Below are positions 1-7,071 of a stretch of DNA of 35,064 bases, piece by piece. Below the pieces are notes generated by a model. That model saw only the letters and a list, made by a program, of their open reading frames with translations. It searched no databases and was not told the origin of the DNA. Made by a program: the position numbers and the translations under genes. The DNA is from Acidobacteriota bacterium (GTDB taxonomy: Bacteria > Acidobacteriota > Vicinamibacteria > Marinacidobacterales > Marinacidobacteraceae). Location: positions 1-35,064 of the forward strand of contig JAJEAO010000026.1 of assembly GCA_022822745.1 (NCBI GenBank). The letters run 5' to 3'. The stretch's first letter is position 1, and the number at the start of each line of letters is the position of its first letter.

Positions 1-489
1 ACCCCCGTCCTGTGGGGGGGGGCGCCCGGGGGGGGGGGGGGGCCGGCGGTTGTTGCCGCCCCCCCCCGCCACTGGCGAGGTGCATCCCGGTTGTTCGCCC
101 GTTCCCGAGTCTGGGTGAGCGTGACGCCGTTCCTGGCCGCCGGCCACCTCAAGAAGGGAGTCGGGTACCCCGGAGAGGTGCGGCGGCTGTTGCGCCGACG
201 GAGGCTGCTCTCCGACGATCTCGCAGCGAGAGTCCAGGTGCAGGAGATCCAGACGATTTCAGTTTCGGGATCTCCTCGAAGGGCCGCGCACTTTCATCGG
301 TTTCGCAGCAGGGGGCGCGAGCGCCAGCCTGATCGCCATGGCGCATTGCTCCGTCTGGAGTTCCCGGCGCCGATAACCGGTCCACTGGCGCTGGGCTTCG
401 GCTCGCACTTCGGGCTCGGGCTGTTCCGCGCCGGAGCGGAGCATCGAGCGCGGCCCGCCGGATCGCAGCACCGCGTGGGTCCGGAATGA
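1..489 (+). CDS. csb2: Csb2 (Cas5-Cas6 fusion, type I-G CRISPR), C-terminal part only
   Basis: The frame is open from the first base, so the N-terminus lies outside the window. From about base 73 the translation has the C-terminal signature of Csb2/GSU0054 proteins: SRVWVSVTPFLAAGHLKKG, then an arginine-rich stretch (FHRFRSRGRERQPDRHG), then GPLALGFGSHFGLGLF, a Cas6-like glycine-rich end. In type I-G (formerly I-U) effectors this protein combines the Cas5 and Cas6 roles: it processes pre-crRNA and holds the crRNA 5' end. The stop codon overlaps the next start (ATGA at 486-489), so the following PIN gene is translationally coupled. A CRISPR array about 1.1 kb downstream, whose repeat has the CCTCATTGAAGC end seen in this subtype, supports the assignment. 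Bases 1-70 are almost pure G/C runs and probably unreliable, so residues before about 24 should not be trusted. The tail after GLGLF is longer than I expect. Confidence 0.72.
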   Translation, partial: TPVLWGGAPGGGGGPAVVAAPPRHWRGASRLFARSRVWVSVTPFLAAGHLKKGVGYPGEVRRLLRRRRLLSDDLAARVQVQEIQTISVSGSPRRAAHFHRFRSRGRERQPDRHGALLRLEFPAPITGPLALGFGSHFGLGLFRAGAEHRARPAGSQHRVGPE

Positions 490-960
490 GCCGTCGAATC
501 TACGTGGACACCTCGGTGATCGGCGGCTGCCTTGATGTGGAGTTCCGCACGGCGTCGCGGCGCCTGATTGGACGACTTCCGGAGGGGAGAGGCGATGTGG
601 TGCTGTCGGATCTGACGGAGAGAGATTCGATCCGCCCCACCGGCCGTACGGGCCATCGCGCGGGCGGTCCCGAGCGATCCCATGGAACAGGTCCGACTGA
701 CCGATGCGGCAATCGAACTGGCCGAGAAGTACAGCGCTGCGGGAGCCACTGGCGCAGCGCATCGGATTGATGCCCAGCACATCGCCGTCGCGACGGTCAG
801 CCATGTGGACGCTTTGGTGAGCTGGGACTTCCGGCACAGCGTGAACGAGCGGCGGATCAGAACCTACAACGCTGTCAATCTACGTTGTGGATACGGAGCG
901 ATCGAGATCCAGGCCCGCAGCGAGGTCATCATTCATGGAAGAGCAGACGAAACCGTTTGA
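486..960 (+). pseudogene. PIN-domain (VapC-like) ribonuclease gene with a one-base frameshift
   Basis: The N-terminal half (from ATG 486) begins SRRIYVDTSVIGGCLDVEF, with the first PIN aspartate in YVDTSVIGG. It runs to VLSDLTERDSIRP near base 636. The rest of the domain continues one base out of phase: PAVRAIARAVPSDP, VRLTDAAIELAEKY, then RIDAQHIAVATVSHVDALVS and a C-terminal YNAVNLRCGY. Joined, the two parts make one ordinary PIN protein of about 158 residues, with the acidic residues of the D..HIA.A motif present. The shift is consistent with one extra base in the C-rich stretch near 631-637. It could be a real inactivation or an assembly error. PIN proteins of this family are usually toxins that cleave RNA. 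The gene overlaps csb2 by 4 bases and the next small gene by 26. Confidence 0.75.
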
Positions 961-1144
961 TGCTGTGCGCATGATGCGCGAGATCAGGGATGCTCTCAGC
1001 GAGGAGATTCGCGGGATGTCCACCGCGGAGCAACTGGCTCTGCTGCGGGAGAGCAGCCGGACCGCCGAGGCGCACGCATCGGTGACCGCCAAGCCTCGGA
1101 CTGGCGGAGAGCGGGGTGCGTCATCCGCCCGCTCGACGCGCTGA
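935..1144 (+). CDS. Small partner protein of the PIN gene (antitoxin-like)
   Basis: This is a 69-residue protein starting MEEQTKPFDAVRMMREIRDA and continuing with a short predicted helix, EEIRGMSTAEQLALLRESS. Its N-terminus (KPFDAVRMMREIRD) resembles short proteins that commonly sit immediately after PIN-domain genes of this type: a basic/acidic amphipathic helix, then a motif of the form MSxxEQL. The start ATG lies inside the last codons of the PIN frame (26-base overlap), which implies translational coupling. No DNA-binding fold is evident. An antitoxin or PIN-binding role is inferred from position and small size only. The C-terminus from about residue 50 is low-complexity and may be less constrained. 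Confidence 0.6.
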   Translation: MEEQTKPFDAVRMMREIRDALSEEIRGMSTAEQLALLRESSRTAEAHASVTAKPRTGGERGASSARSTR

Positions 1145-1623
1145 GGGCCGATCCAGACATGCGGCCGCAACCGACAGGAACGCCTCTGTGGTCCCCGCAG
1201 TGGTCACCATGAGGCGCCGAGCCTCAGCATCCGGCCGGCCTTGATCATGAGGGCAGTGGTCGGGGTTCGGGGCAGACCTCCGGAACGGGGAGGAGGGGCT
1301 CATCAATCTGACGCGCAGGCTGCGCCGATCCTTACGCAGTCCCCGACGCTGTTTTCTCCCTTGCTCACACGCCGAGTGAAACATCTTCTGATGGCAGTGC
1401 TCTCGTTGCGCACTCGAATGCGCCGATGGACCGCGAGGGCTCCGGTGCGAACAGGATCCCCGGGAGCGCTCGCAGAGGGCGCAAGTCACAGGTTTTCAAG
1501 GAGTTGCTCGCCTGATCGGGGGGCAAGGCACAGCGATGGGCGGCGGTCTTGCCGCTCGTGGAGGGGACCTCTCGCGACACCTAGGGCAAGACCAGAACCT
1601 GCAAGGAGTTACGCTCTGGGCCC
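1145..1623 (+). other. CRISPR leader region, no convincing gene
   Basis: About 480 bases separate the PIN partner gene from the first CRISPR repeat. I find no reading frame with protein-like character on either strand; open frames here are arginine/serine/proline-rich GC shadows. The stretch around 1340-1400 is less GC-rich than its surroundings. The array's decayed repeat is at the far end, so this side is the expected leader, carrying the array promoter and integration signals. No promoter boxes could be assigned. Confidence 0.5.
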
Positions 1624-2025
1624 CCTTTCTCCGGGGCAACCGCCCCGGCCTCATTGAAGCGACCTGTTGATGAGTCGGACGCGCCGGGATGTGGCCCCTT
1701 TCTCCGGGGCAACCGCCCCGGCCTCATTGAAGCACGCTCTGGGGCCGGGAGGATCCGAGCAGCGGAGGCACCTTTCTCCGGGGCAACCGCCCCGGCCTCA
1801 TTGAAGCCCGCGGACCGGCCTCCGGACCCGGCAGGGCGCCGAGCCTTTCTCCGGGGCAACCGCCCCGGCCTCATTGAAGCGTGTACCGGACCCAATCCGC
1901 CACGATGTCGCCCATCCTTTCTCCGGGGCAACCGCCCCGGCCTCATTGAAGCGAGGAAACCGAGGGCCACGCCGAGGGCCGTCAGAAGACTCTCTCCGGG
2001 GCAATCGCCCCGGCCTCATTGCTGG
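1624..2025 (+). CRISPR. CRISPR array, 6 repeats (last degenerate), 5 spacers, type I-G-like repeat
   Basis: There are five identical 37-nt repeats at 1624-1660, 1697-1733, 1771-1807, 1844-1880 and 1916-1952, and a decayed sixth at 1989-2025. The sixth has changes at its 5' end, one C-to-T in the loop, and loses the final AAGC. Spacers are 36, 37, 36, 35 and 36 nt and are all different. Each repeat starts CCTTTCTCCGGGGC, has a 7-bp stem CCGGGGC/GCCCCGG around an AACC loop, and ends CCTCATTGAAGC. The terminal ATTGAAGC resembles the usual 8-nt crRNA 5' handle, so the array probably reads on the + strand with its leader at 1145-1623. The decayed repeat at the downstream end agrees with this. The csb2 fragment upstream points to subtype I-G. 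The array is short, so it may be minor, eroded, or one of several. Confidence 0.97.
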
Positions 2026-2129
2026 AGGAGCTGGGTGTCGAGCGCCACGAGCTGAAGACGGACCTGGAGGATTTCCGGATGCGGCCTTTCCGCGCAGGAG
2101 CGTGGATGTCCGAAACCGACGCCGAGTAG
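2022..2129 (+). other. Open-frame tail directly after the last CRISPR repeat, possible gene remnant
   Basis: In one frame the sequence after the decayed repeat reads LEELGVERHELKTDLEDF, then RMRPFRAGAWMSETDAE and a TAG stop at 2127-2129. The composition is protein-like (acidic/amphipathic), unlike the surrounding arginine-rich shadow frames. No start codon of its own can be placed, because the frame runs back through the repeats. It may be the C-terminal remnant of a gene truncated by the array. I do not recognise a family. Confidence 0.25.
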
Positions 2130-2185
2130 GATCGCTGCGGATCACCGGTCGCCGCAGCGCCGGGGTCCGAGGCCCGGGAGGCGAC

Positions 2186-2437
2186 TTGCACTCGTTCGAC
2201 GACGACGATCTTCGCGCCTATGCCGGGCGGGACTGGGGGGCGCCGGCGCGGTTGGCGCGTCGGGAGCGGGCCCGGCTCCCGATCGAGCAGAAGCTGAGGC
2301 TCGCGGAGGATCTCTGGAAAGCCGCCCGGGAGGCTCGGCCGGGGTGGCCGGACGAGGCGACCCGGCGCGCGGATCTCGCGGCGCACCGGCGGCTCCGCGC
2401 GCTGCTCGACCGGGCTCCCGATGTCGGCCGTCGCTGA
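2186..2437 (+). CDS. Small helical protein paired with a nucleotidyltransferase
   Basis: This 83-residue protein has a TTG start preceded by a good Shine-Dalgarno-like GGGAGG at 2176-2181. It is charged and helical: an acidic N-terminus (HSFDDDDLRAYAGRDW), then LPIEQKLRLAEDLWKAARE and a C-terminal HRRLRALLDRA. Small proteins of this pattern (LAEDLW.AAR..RP.WP) commonly precede nucleotidyltransferase-fold genes. The next gene starts inside this one (17-base overlap), so the two are almost certainly co-translated. The role is unknown; a binding partner or antidote for the nucleotidyltransferase is the most natural guess from context. The start could be further upstream, because the frame is open across the CRISPR array. 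Confidence 0.65.
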   Translation: MHSFDDDDLRAYAGRDWGAPARLARRERARLPIEQKLRLAEDLWKAAREARPGWPDEATRRADLAAHRRLRALLDRAPDVGRR

Positions 2438-2987
2438 GGCGCTCGCCGGACTGGCGCGCGTCCTCGACCGCCGGCAGCTCCGCTGGTTCGTCTTCGGAGC
2501 TCAGGCGGTCGCGGTCCGCGGCGCTCCCCGCGCCACCCAGGATCTCGACGTGACCGTGGAGCTGGAACGGTCCCGGGTACGAGAGCTTTGCGAGGCGCTG
2601 GCGGGGGAGGGTTTCCGGGAGCGGTATCCCGAATCCGCCGATGCGCTTCTGAAGGAGGCGGGCGTCCTCCCGCTGCGGCACCCCTCGGGCATGGAAGTGG
2701 ACATCGTGCTCGCCGGGTCCGGATTCGAGGCGCTGGCCCTCGGCCGCGCCACGAGGGTGGCCTTCGGATCCGTGGAGGTTCCTGTCGCTCACGCCACCGA
2801 CCTGGTCGTCATGAAGGTGCTCGCTGGCCGGGGCAAGGACCTGGAGGATGTGCGCTCGCTGCTCGCCGGGAACGAGGTGGATCGGGATGAGGCGCGCGAC
2901 CTCCTCGCCCGGTTCGAGCGCGCGCTGGGGCGATCCGACCTCCTTCCGCTCCTGGAGGCGGCGCTGGCGGCGGTCGAAGGCGGCTGA
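2421..2987 (+). CDS. Nucleotidyltransferase-fold protein (DUF6036/AbiEii-like)
   Basis: A 188-residue protein. Near residue 26 it has a nucleotidyltransferase active-site motif: FGAQAVAVRGAPRATQDLDV, a glycine-containing loop followed by D-L-D. A third acidic residue lies in MEVDIVLAG near residue 93. These match the GS...DxD...D arrangement of the DNA polymerase beta superfamily. The later part (HATDLVVMKVLAGRGKDLED) matches the conserved DLVVMKxLAxRxKD segment of the nucleotidyltransferase/AbiEii-like group. Such proteins transfer a nucleotide to a protein or tRNA and often act as toxins or antitoxins in two-gene modules. The short helical protein upstream overlaps it. All catalytic acids are present, so it should be active. 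Its substrate cannot be read from sequence. Confidence 0.8.
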   Translation: MSAVAEALAGLARVLDRRQLRWFVFGAQAVAVRGAPRATQDLDVTVELERSRVRELCEALAGEGFRERYPESADALLKEAGVLPLRHPSGMEVDIVLAGSGFEALALGRATRVAFGSVEVPVAHATDLVVMKVLAGRGKDLEDVRSLLAGNEVDRDEARDLLARFERALGRSDLLPLLEAALAAVEGG

Positions 2988-3026
2988 CCCCGGCTCCCGC
3001 TCCGGACTCGGGCGTTTCAACGCGCA

Positions 3027-3049
3027 GATTCAAGATTCGATCTTGAATC
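3027..3049. promoter_or_regulatory. Perfect inverted repeat upstream of the first DUF4143 ATPase gene
   Basis: GATTCAAGAT, a 3-base TCG spacer, then ATCTTGAATC: ten of ten base pairs match. It is AT-richer than its surroundings and ends 29 bases before the GTG start at 3079. The symmetry and position suit a binding site for a dimeric regulator. The core AGAT-N3-ATCT recurs upstream of the second ATPase gene (5480-5506). Confidence 0.6.
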
Positions 3050-3078
3050 CGCCGGTTGCTCGCGACACCCTTGGAGCC

Positions 3079-4272
3079 GTGATCGAACGCGACCTGGAGC
3101 CCGCCCTCCTGCGCGCCGCGACGCGGGCCCCGGTGGTGACGCTCACCGGACCGCGGCAGAGCGGCAAGACGACGCTCGTCCGGGCGCTGTTCGCCGATCG
3201 CCCCTACGTCTCGCTGGAGGCCCCCGATGTCCGCGCCTTCGCCCACGAGGACCCCCGCCGATTCCTCGCGCAGTTCCCCGCCGGCGCGGTGCTCGACGAG
3301 ATCCAGCGCGCTCCTGACCTGCCGTCCTGGCTCCAGGGAATCGTGGACGAGGATCCCGCGCACGGCCGCTGGATCCTCACCGGATCGCGCAACTTCGCCG
3401 TCCGGGAAGGGATCAGCCAGTCGCTCGCCGGGCGAACCGAGATTCTGGAGCTCCTGCCCCTGACCTGGACCGAGATCCAGCGGTTTCCCGACCCGCCGGG
3501 CACGCTGGAGGAGGCGCTCTTCACCGGGGGGTTCCCGCGCATCTTCGACCGCGGCATCCCTCCGGCGCCGTGGCTCGGCGCCTACGTCAGCACGTATCTC
3601 GAACGGGATGTCCGCCAGGTGCTGCGCGTCGGCGATCTGGTGACCTTCCAGCGGTTCGTGGAGCTCTGCGCCGGGCGCACGGGGCAGCTCCTGAACATGT
3701 CCTCGCTCGCAGCCGATTGTGGCATCTCGCAGCCGACCGTCCGGGCGTGGTTGTCGGTGCTCGAAGCCAGCTACCTCGTGTTCCGGCTGCCGCCGTTTCG
3801 GGCCAACCTGCGCAAGCGGCTCACGAAAGCGCCCAAGCTGGTGTTTGCCGACGCTGGACTCGCCTGCTGGCTGCTCGGGTTCCGCGAACCGGAGCAGTTG
3901 CGTTCCCACCCTCTCCGGGGAGCGCTGTTCGAGACCTGGGTCGTGTCCGAGGTCCGGAAGCTGCTCGCCCACCGGGGATCCGACCGGAACCCGCCCCGCC
4001 TTTCCTTCTACCGCGACCGGAGCGGCGTCGAGGCGGACCTCGTCATCGAGCGGCCGGACCGAATCACGCTGGCGGAGTGCAAGTCGGCCGCGACTCCGTC
4101 GTCGGCTCTCTTCGCCGGCGTCCGACGGGTCGCCCGGCACTTCGCTCCGCTCCGCCGCCGGGTGGATGTTGCGGTGGCCTATGGCGGCGACACGGCGCAG
4201 GACCGCTCCGCCGGCCGCCTCATCCCGTGGCGTCGCCTGCCGGAGGTCATGTTCTCCCGGGAGGCGCCGTAG
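3079..4272 (+). CDS. AAA+ ATPase with DUF4143-type C-terminal domain
   Basis: A 397-residue protein of the large bacterial/archaeal ATPase family that pairs an N-terminal AAA domain with a C-terminal DUF4143 domain. Walker A is GPRQSGKTTL near residue 24, and Walker B is AVLDEIQRAP around residue 71. A helix-turn-helix-like segment (AADCGISQPTVRAWLSVLEA) follows in the middle. The C-terminal part has GVEADLVIE...LAECKSA, a D...E-x-K arrangement like PD-(D/E)XK nucleases. The function of this family is poorly known; members are often mobile and scattered, in keeping with this defence-rich stretch. The GTG at 3079 is chosen because the family starts at the IERDLEPALL segment; an upstream open frame exists but looks non-coding. 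The gene converges on a paralogue at 4307-5461. Confidence 0.9.
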   Translation: MIERDLEPALLRAATRAPVVTLTGPRQSGKTTLVRALFADRPYVSLEAPDVRAFAHEDPRRFLAQFPAGAVLDEIQRAPDLPSWLQGIVDEDPAHGRWILTGSRNFAVREGISQSLAGRTEILELLPLTWTEIQRFPDPPGTLEEALFTGGFPRIFDRGIPPAPWLGAYVSTYLERDVRQVLRVGDLVTFQRFVELCAGRTGQLLNMSSLAADCGISQPTVRAWLSVLEASYLVFRLPPFRANLRKRLTKAPKLVFADAGLACWLLGFREPEQLRSHPLRGALFETWVVSEVRKLLAHRGSDRNPPRLSFYRDRSGVEADLVIERPDRITLAECKSAATPSSALFAGVRRVARHFAPLRRRVDVAVAYGGDTAQDRSAGRLIPWRRLPEVMFSREAP

Positions 4273-4306
4273 TCGCGGCGAGGCCGATCGTGGAATCGCC
4301 CCCTTG

Positions 4307-5461
4307 TCAGAGCAACCCCTCGGAAGACGCCCGGGTGAGACCAACGGCCTCCACGCGTTTGTGCAGCGGGAAGCGAACGTCACCGGGGAACACGACGACT
4401 GCCCGGTCGAGCCGCAGGTCGGCGAGCGCCGAATGGAGCGAGCGCGTCATCTTCGGAGCGCTGGTCCGCTTGAACTCGAAGCCCAGCCGCCGGCTCCCGT
4501 CGAAGACCAGCAGATCGATCTCGGCTCCCCGGTGCGTCGCCCAGTAGTAGCAGTCTCTCCAGTCGGCGGAGAGGATGCGCACCGTCTCGTTCATGGCGAA
4601 GCCCTCCCACGAAGCGCCGCACCGGGGATGCCCGAGCAGTTCGAAGCCGGACTTCACGCCGAGCAGTGTGTGCAGCAGGCCCGAGTCGCTCAGGTACACC
4701 TTCGGCGCCTTCACCTGGCGCTTCTTCAGGTTCTCGAACCACGGCCGAAGGACGCGCACTACGAGAGCGTCGGTAAACGTGTCGAGGTAGGCATTCACGG
4801 TCGGCGCGCTGATCCCGAGGGAACGCGACAGCTCGGCCGCGTTCCAGCGGTTGCCGTGGATGTGAGCGACCATCGTCCAGAAGCGCCGCATCGCGGACGC
4901 CCGAACCCGGATGCCGAGCTGCGGCAGGTCGCGCTCCAGGAAGGTTCGGACGAAGGCGGCCCGCCAGACCACGCTCTCGGCATCGTCCGGGGCGAGGAAG
5001 GAGCGGGGAAACCCGCCCCGGAGCCACAAGCGATCCGTGGAGGCGGCGCCGGTCTCGTCGAGGGCAAGAGGAGTCAGCTCGTGGTAGGCGATTCGGCCGG
5101 CGAGCGATTCGGCCGATTGCCGCAGGAGGTCCGGCCCCGCGCTGCCGAGCACCAGGAACCGGGCGGGAGGCCCCGGTCGATCCACGAGGACGCGCAGCAG
5201 ACGGAAGAGATCCGGGAGACGCTGGACTTCGTCGATGACGACCAGTCCCTCCAGGCTCTCGAGGGCCAGTTTGGGATCGGCGAGCCGGGCTTCGTCCGTG
5301 GGATCCTCGAGATCGAAGAAGGTGACCGGATCCCGATGGCCGGCCACGAGGCTCCGGGCCAGCGTCGTCTTTCCGACCTGGCGCGCGCCCACCAGACCCA
5401 CGACCGGGAACTGGCGCAGCAACCGACGCAGGTGCGCCTCATGGCGCGGCCGAGGGATCAT
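4307..5461 (-). CDS. AAA+ ATPase with DUF4143-type C-terminal domain (second copy, divergent)
   Basis: A 384-residue protein of the same family as the gene at 3079-4272 but clearly diverged from it. Walker A is GARQVGKTTLARSL near residue 26. Walker B is LVVIDEVQRLPDL near residue 73. The sensor-like GSAGPDLLRQSAESLAGR follows. A wHTH-like segment LSRSLGISAPTVNAYLDTF lies in the middle. The C-terminus carries RGAEIDLLVFDG...FEFKRT, the nuclease-like acidic/lysine pattern of the DUF4143 region. The ATG at 5461 starts MIPRPRHEAHLRRLL, typical of the family. It faces its relative tail to tail with a 34-base gap, so the two are not one operon. Function is unknown beyond ATP hydrolysis. Confidence 0.9.
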   Translation of the reverse strand: MIPRPRHEAHLRRLLRQFPVVGLVGARQVGKTTLARSLVAGHRDPVTFFDLEDPTDEARLADPKLALESLEGLVVIDEVQRLPDLFRLLRVLVDRPGPPARFLVLGSAGPDLLRQSAESLAGRIAYHELTPLALDETGAASTDRLWLRGGFPRSFLAPDDAESVVWRAAFVRTFLERDLPQLGIRVRASAMRRFWTMVAHIHGNRWNAAELSRSLGISAPTVNAYLDTFTDALVVRVLRPWFENLKKRQVKAPKVYLSDSGLLHTLLGVKSGFELLGHPRCGASWEGFAMNETVRILSADWRDCYYWATHRGAEIDLLVFDGSRRLGFEFKRTSAPKMTRSLHSALADLRLDRAVVVFPGDVRFPLHKRVEAVGLTRASSEGLL

Positions 5462-5768
5462 GAGGGGAGTCTAAACAGGAAAATCAAAGATCACATCTCG
5501 GTTTTTCCCGCGCCTGCGGGATCGAACCCGCCAGCAGCCGGGCCGTGGTCGTGTCCGGGGGCATTCCCGGACGGGATCGCATGGCCGGTCGCGTGATCGG
5601 ATGGCCGAGGTCGTCATTCGGGCGATCGCGCCACTGCGGTCCCCGACGCTCCCGGCGTCCCGCACCATCCTCTGCGCGAGTTCGAGGAGTGACGCGGCGG
5701 TCGTCTTCGAGCGACACTCCCCTCTCTCGGCGCGAGTACGCTCGGGGTCCAGCGAGTCTCCAGGCACA
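5462..5768. other. Intergenic region between divergent ATPase and DUF6978-like genes
   Basis: About 300 bases without a convincing gene. It contains the inverted repeat at 5480-5506. Open frames run through it on both strands, but their translations are arginine/serine-rich and show no family features. It presumably holds the promoters of the divergent genes on either side. Confidence 0.4.
5480..5506. promoter_or_regulatory. Imperfect inverted repeat upstream of the second DUF4143 ATPase gene
   Basis: AAAATCAAAGAT, a 3-base CAC spacer, then ATCTCGGTTTTT: nine of twelve positions pair. It ends 19 bases before the minus-strand ATG at 5461. Arm architecture, 3-base spacer and the AGAT-N3-ATCT core match the perfect repeat upstream of the other ATPase gene. 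This suggests a common or self-recognised operator. Confidence 0.45.
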
Positions 5769-6245
5769 GTGACTGTTCCGCTCATTTCCGACGCTCAGAT
5801 CCGCCAATGGCGTGAGATGCCGAAACGCATCATCAATCCCCAGGCTCGCTGGACGCCGAAGCCCGCTGTGTGCCCCGTGCACCGTCAGAGGACCTTTGCG
5901 GCGCGCGGCGGGGAGGACCAGGAATTGGAGTTCGAGATCTATCGGCGGCAGCACCTCCGCGACCGGACCCACTTTTCCGCCGGGATTCTGGTCAGGCTTC
6001 CCGATGGGTCTGGCCTCACGCTGGCGCGCTACAACGGTTCGTCGCACGAGCACGGCGAGATCTCCTGGCGGGAGCACATCCACCGCGCAACCGAGAGAGC
6101 GATCCGGGAGGACCGCAAGCCTGAGTACTACGCCGACGCGACCGACCGCTACTGGACGGCCGAAGGCGCCTTGGCCTGTCTGCTGGACGACTTCAGCATC
6201 GTGACGAAACGGCTGGCCAAGCACGACCAGCGGAGGCTGCTCTGA
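5769..6245 (+). CDS. DUF6978-like protein, first gene of a two-gene cassette
   Basis: A 158-residue protein with a GTG start. It begins MTVPLISDAQIRQWREMPKR and reads on through INPQARWTPKPA. The central part, LEFEIYRRQHLRDRTHFSAG, is followed by LTLARYNG and the histidine-rich SSHEHGEISWREHIHRATE. I recognise this as an uncharacterised family (probably DUF6978) with a conserved LARYNG...HIHRATER core. The next gene begins in the last base of this stop codon (TGATG), so the two are co-translated. The GTG is chosen because the residues between it and an internal ATG at 5817 (SDAQIRQW) look conserved. The SD is weak at both. The function is unknown; the fixed partnership with a DUF1828-like protein suggests a toxin-antitoxin or defence role, which is inference. 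Confidence 0.7.
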   Translation: MTVPLISDAQIRQWREMPKRIINPQARWTPKPAVCPVHRQRTFAARGGEDQELEFEIYRRQHLRDRTHFSAGILVRLPDGSGLTLARYNGSSHEHGEISWREHIHRATERAIREDRKPEYYADATDRYWTAEGALACLLDDFSIVTKRLAKHDQRRLL

Positions 6246-7030
6246 TGTCTCTGGACGCGGCCGCTCTCGCGCGGAGACTGTGCAAGCAGCTCTGCCGGGA
6301 CGTGGCGGTGGTCGAGCGTCCCGACGGGGTCCTGATGCTCCGTACCGGCTTCGAGTTCCCGGACGGAGATCGCTTCCCGATCCGGATCGAGGAGACCGGC
6401 CCTGGCGGTGTCCGGCTGACCGACTACGGGCACACGATCATGCATCTCAGCTACGACCACGATGTGGACGCCATCCTGAAGGGGGCTCGGGGCGTCCTGC
6501 TGGACCAGATCGTGCGCGAGGGCGGCGTGGAACGCGACGGCGCGGTCTTCTACTTCGACACGCCGATCTCGCGTCTCTCGGAGGCCGTCTTCCAGTTCGG
6601 GCAGGTGCTCACGCGCATCCACGACCTGGGCCTGCTCTCGAGGTCTTCGGGGCGTTCATCCTTCTACGAGGATCTCGGCGCGGCGCTGCGCGAAGCGGTA
6701 GCGGACGATGAGCGCGTCGAGCGGGACTACACACCGACCGGTCTCGGGAATGGAAGTGCTTACTCGGTGGACTTCTGCATCCGGTGCGAGTCCGGACGTC
6801 CGCTCTTTCTCTACGGAGTCCCGAATCGCGACAAGGCGCGCCTGACGACGATCACGCTGTCGTGGTTTCACATGCAGAAGTTGACCTTCGATTCCCTGCT
6901 CGTCTTCCGTGACATCAAGGCGATCCCTCCCCTCGATCTGGAGCGACTGGCCAACGTGGGTGGGGAGATGCTCGGATCCCTCGCCGCCAAGGAGGACTTC
7001 TACCGGAAGATCCACCAGCGGATCGGGTAG
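6245..7030 (+). CDS. DUF1828/DUF1829-domain protein, second gene of the cassette
   Basis: A 261-residue protein with two parts. Residues ~15-110 match DUF1828: PIRIEETGPGGVRLTDYGHT, then LSYDHDVDAI and a DGAVFYFDTP strand. Residues ~140-255 match DUF1829: YSVDFCIRCESGRPLFLYGV, then a conserved SWFHMQKLTFDSLLVFRD. The N-terminal domain has the D-x-G-x-T motif typical of DUF1828. DUF1828 proteins are found in phage and mobile regions; no activity is established to my knowledge. The ATG overlaps the upstream stop by one base, and the gene ends 42 bases before the converging beta-propeller gene. Confidence 0.78.
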   Translation: MSLDAAALARRLCKQLCRDVAVVERPDGVLMLRTGFEFPDGDRFPIRIEETGPGGVRLTDYGHTIMHLSYDHDVDAILKGARGVLLDQIVREGGVERDGAVFYFDTPISRLSEAVFQFGQVLTRIHDLGLLSRSSGRSSFYEDLGAALREAVADDERVERDYTPTGLGNGSAYSVDFCIRCESGRPLFLYGVPNRDKARLTTITLSWFHMQKLTFDSLLVFRDIKAIPPLDLERLANVGGEMLGSLAAKEDFYRKIHQRIG

Positions 7031-7071
7031 GCGCGTTCCCGCGGCGGCGATGTCACTCCGACGCGCCCCGA

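Noticed and set aside
2142..4383. Long minus-strand frames opposite the nucleotidyltransferase and first ATPase
   Set aside because: Antisense to genes with clear Walker and nucleotidyltransferase motifs.
5515..5532. Reverse-strand GCGGGTTCGATCCCGC, resembling a tRNA T-arm
   Set aside because: The loop is one base short if the stem is kept, and no acceptor, D or anticodon arm can be found on either side.
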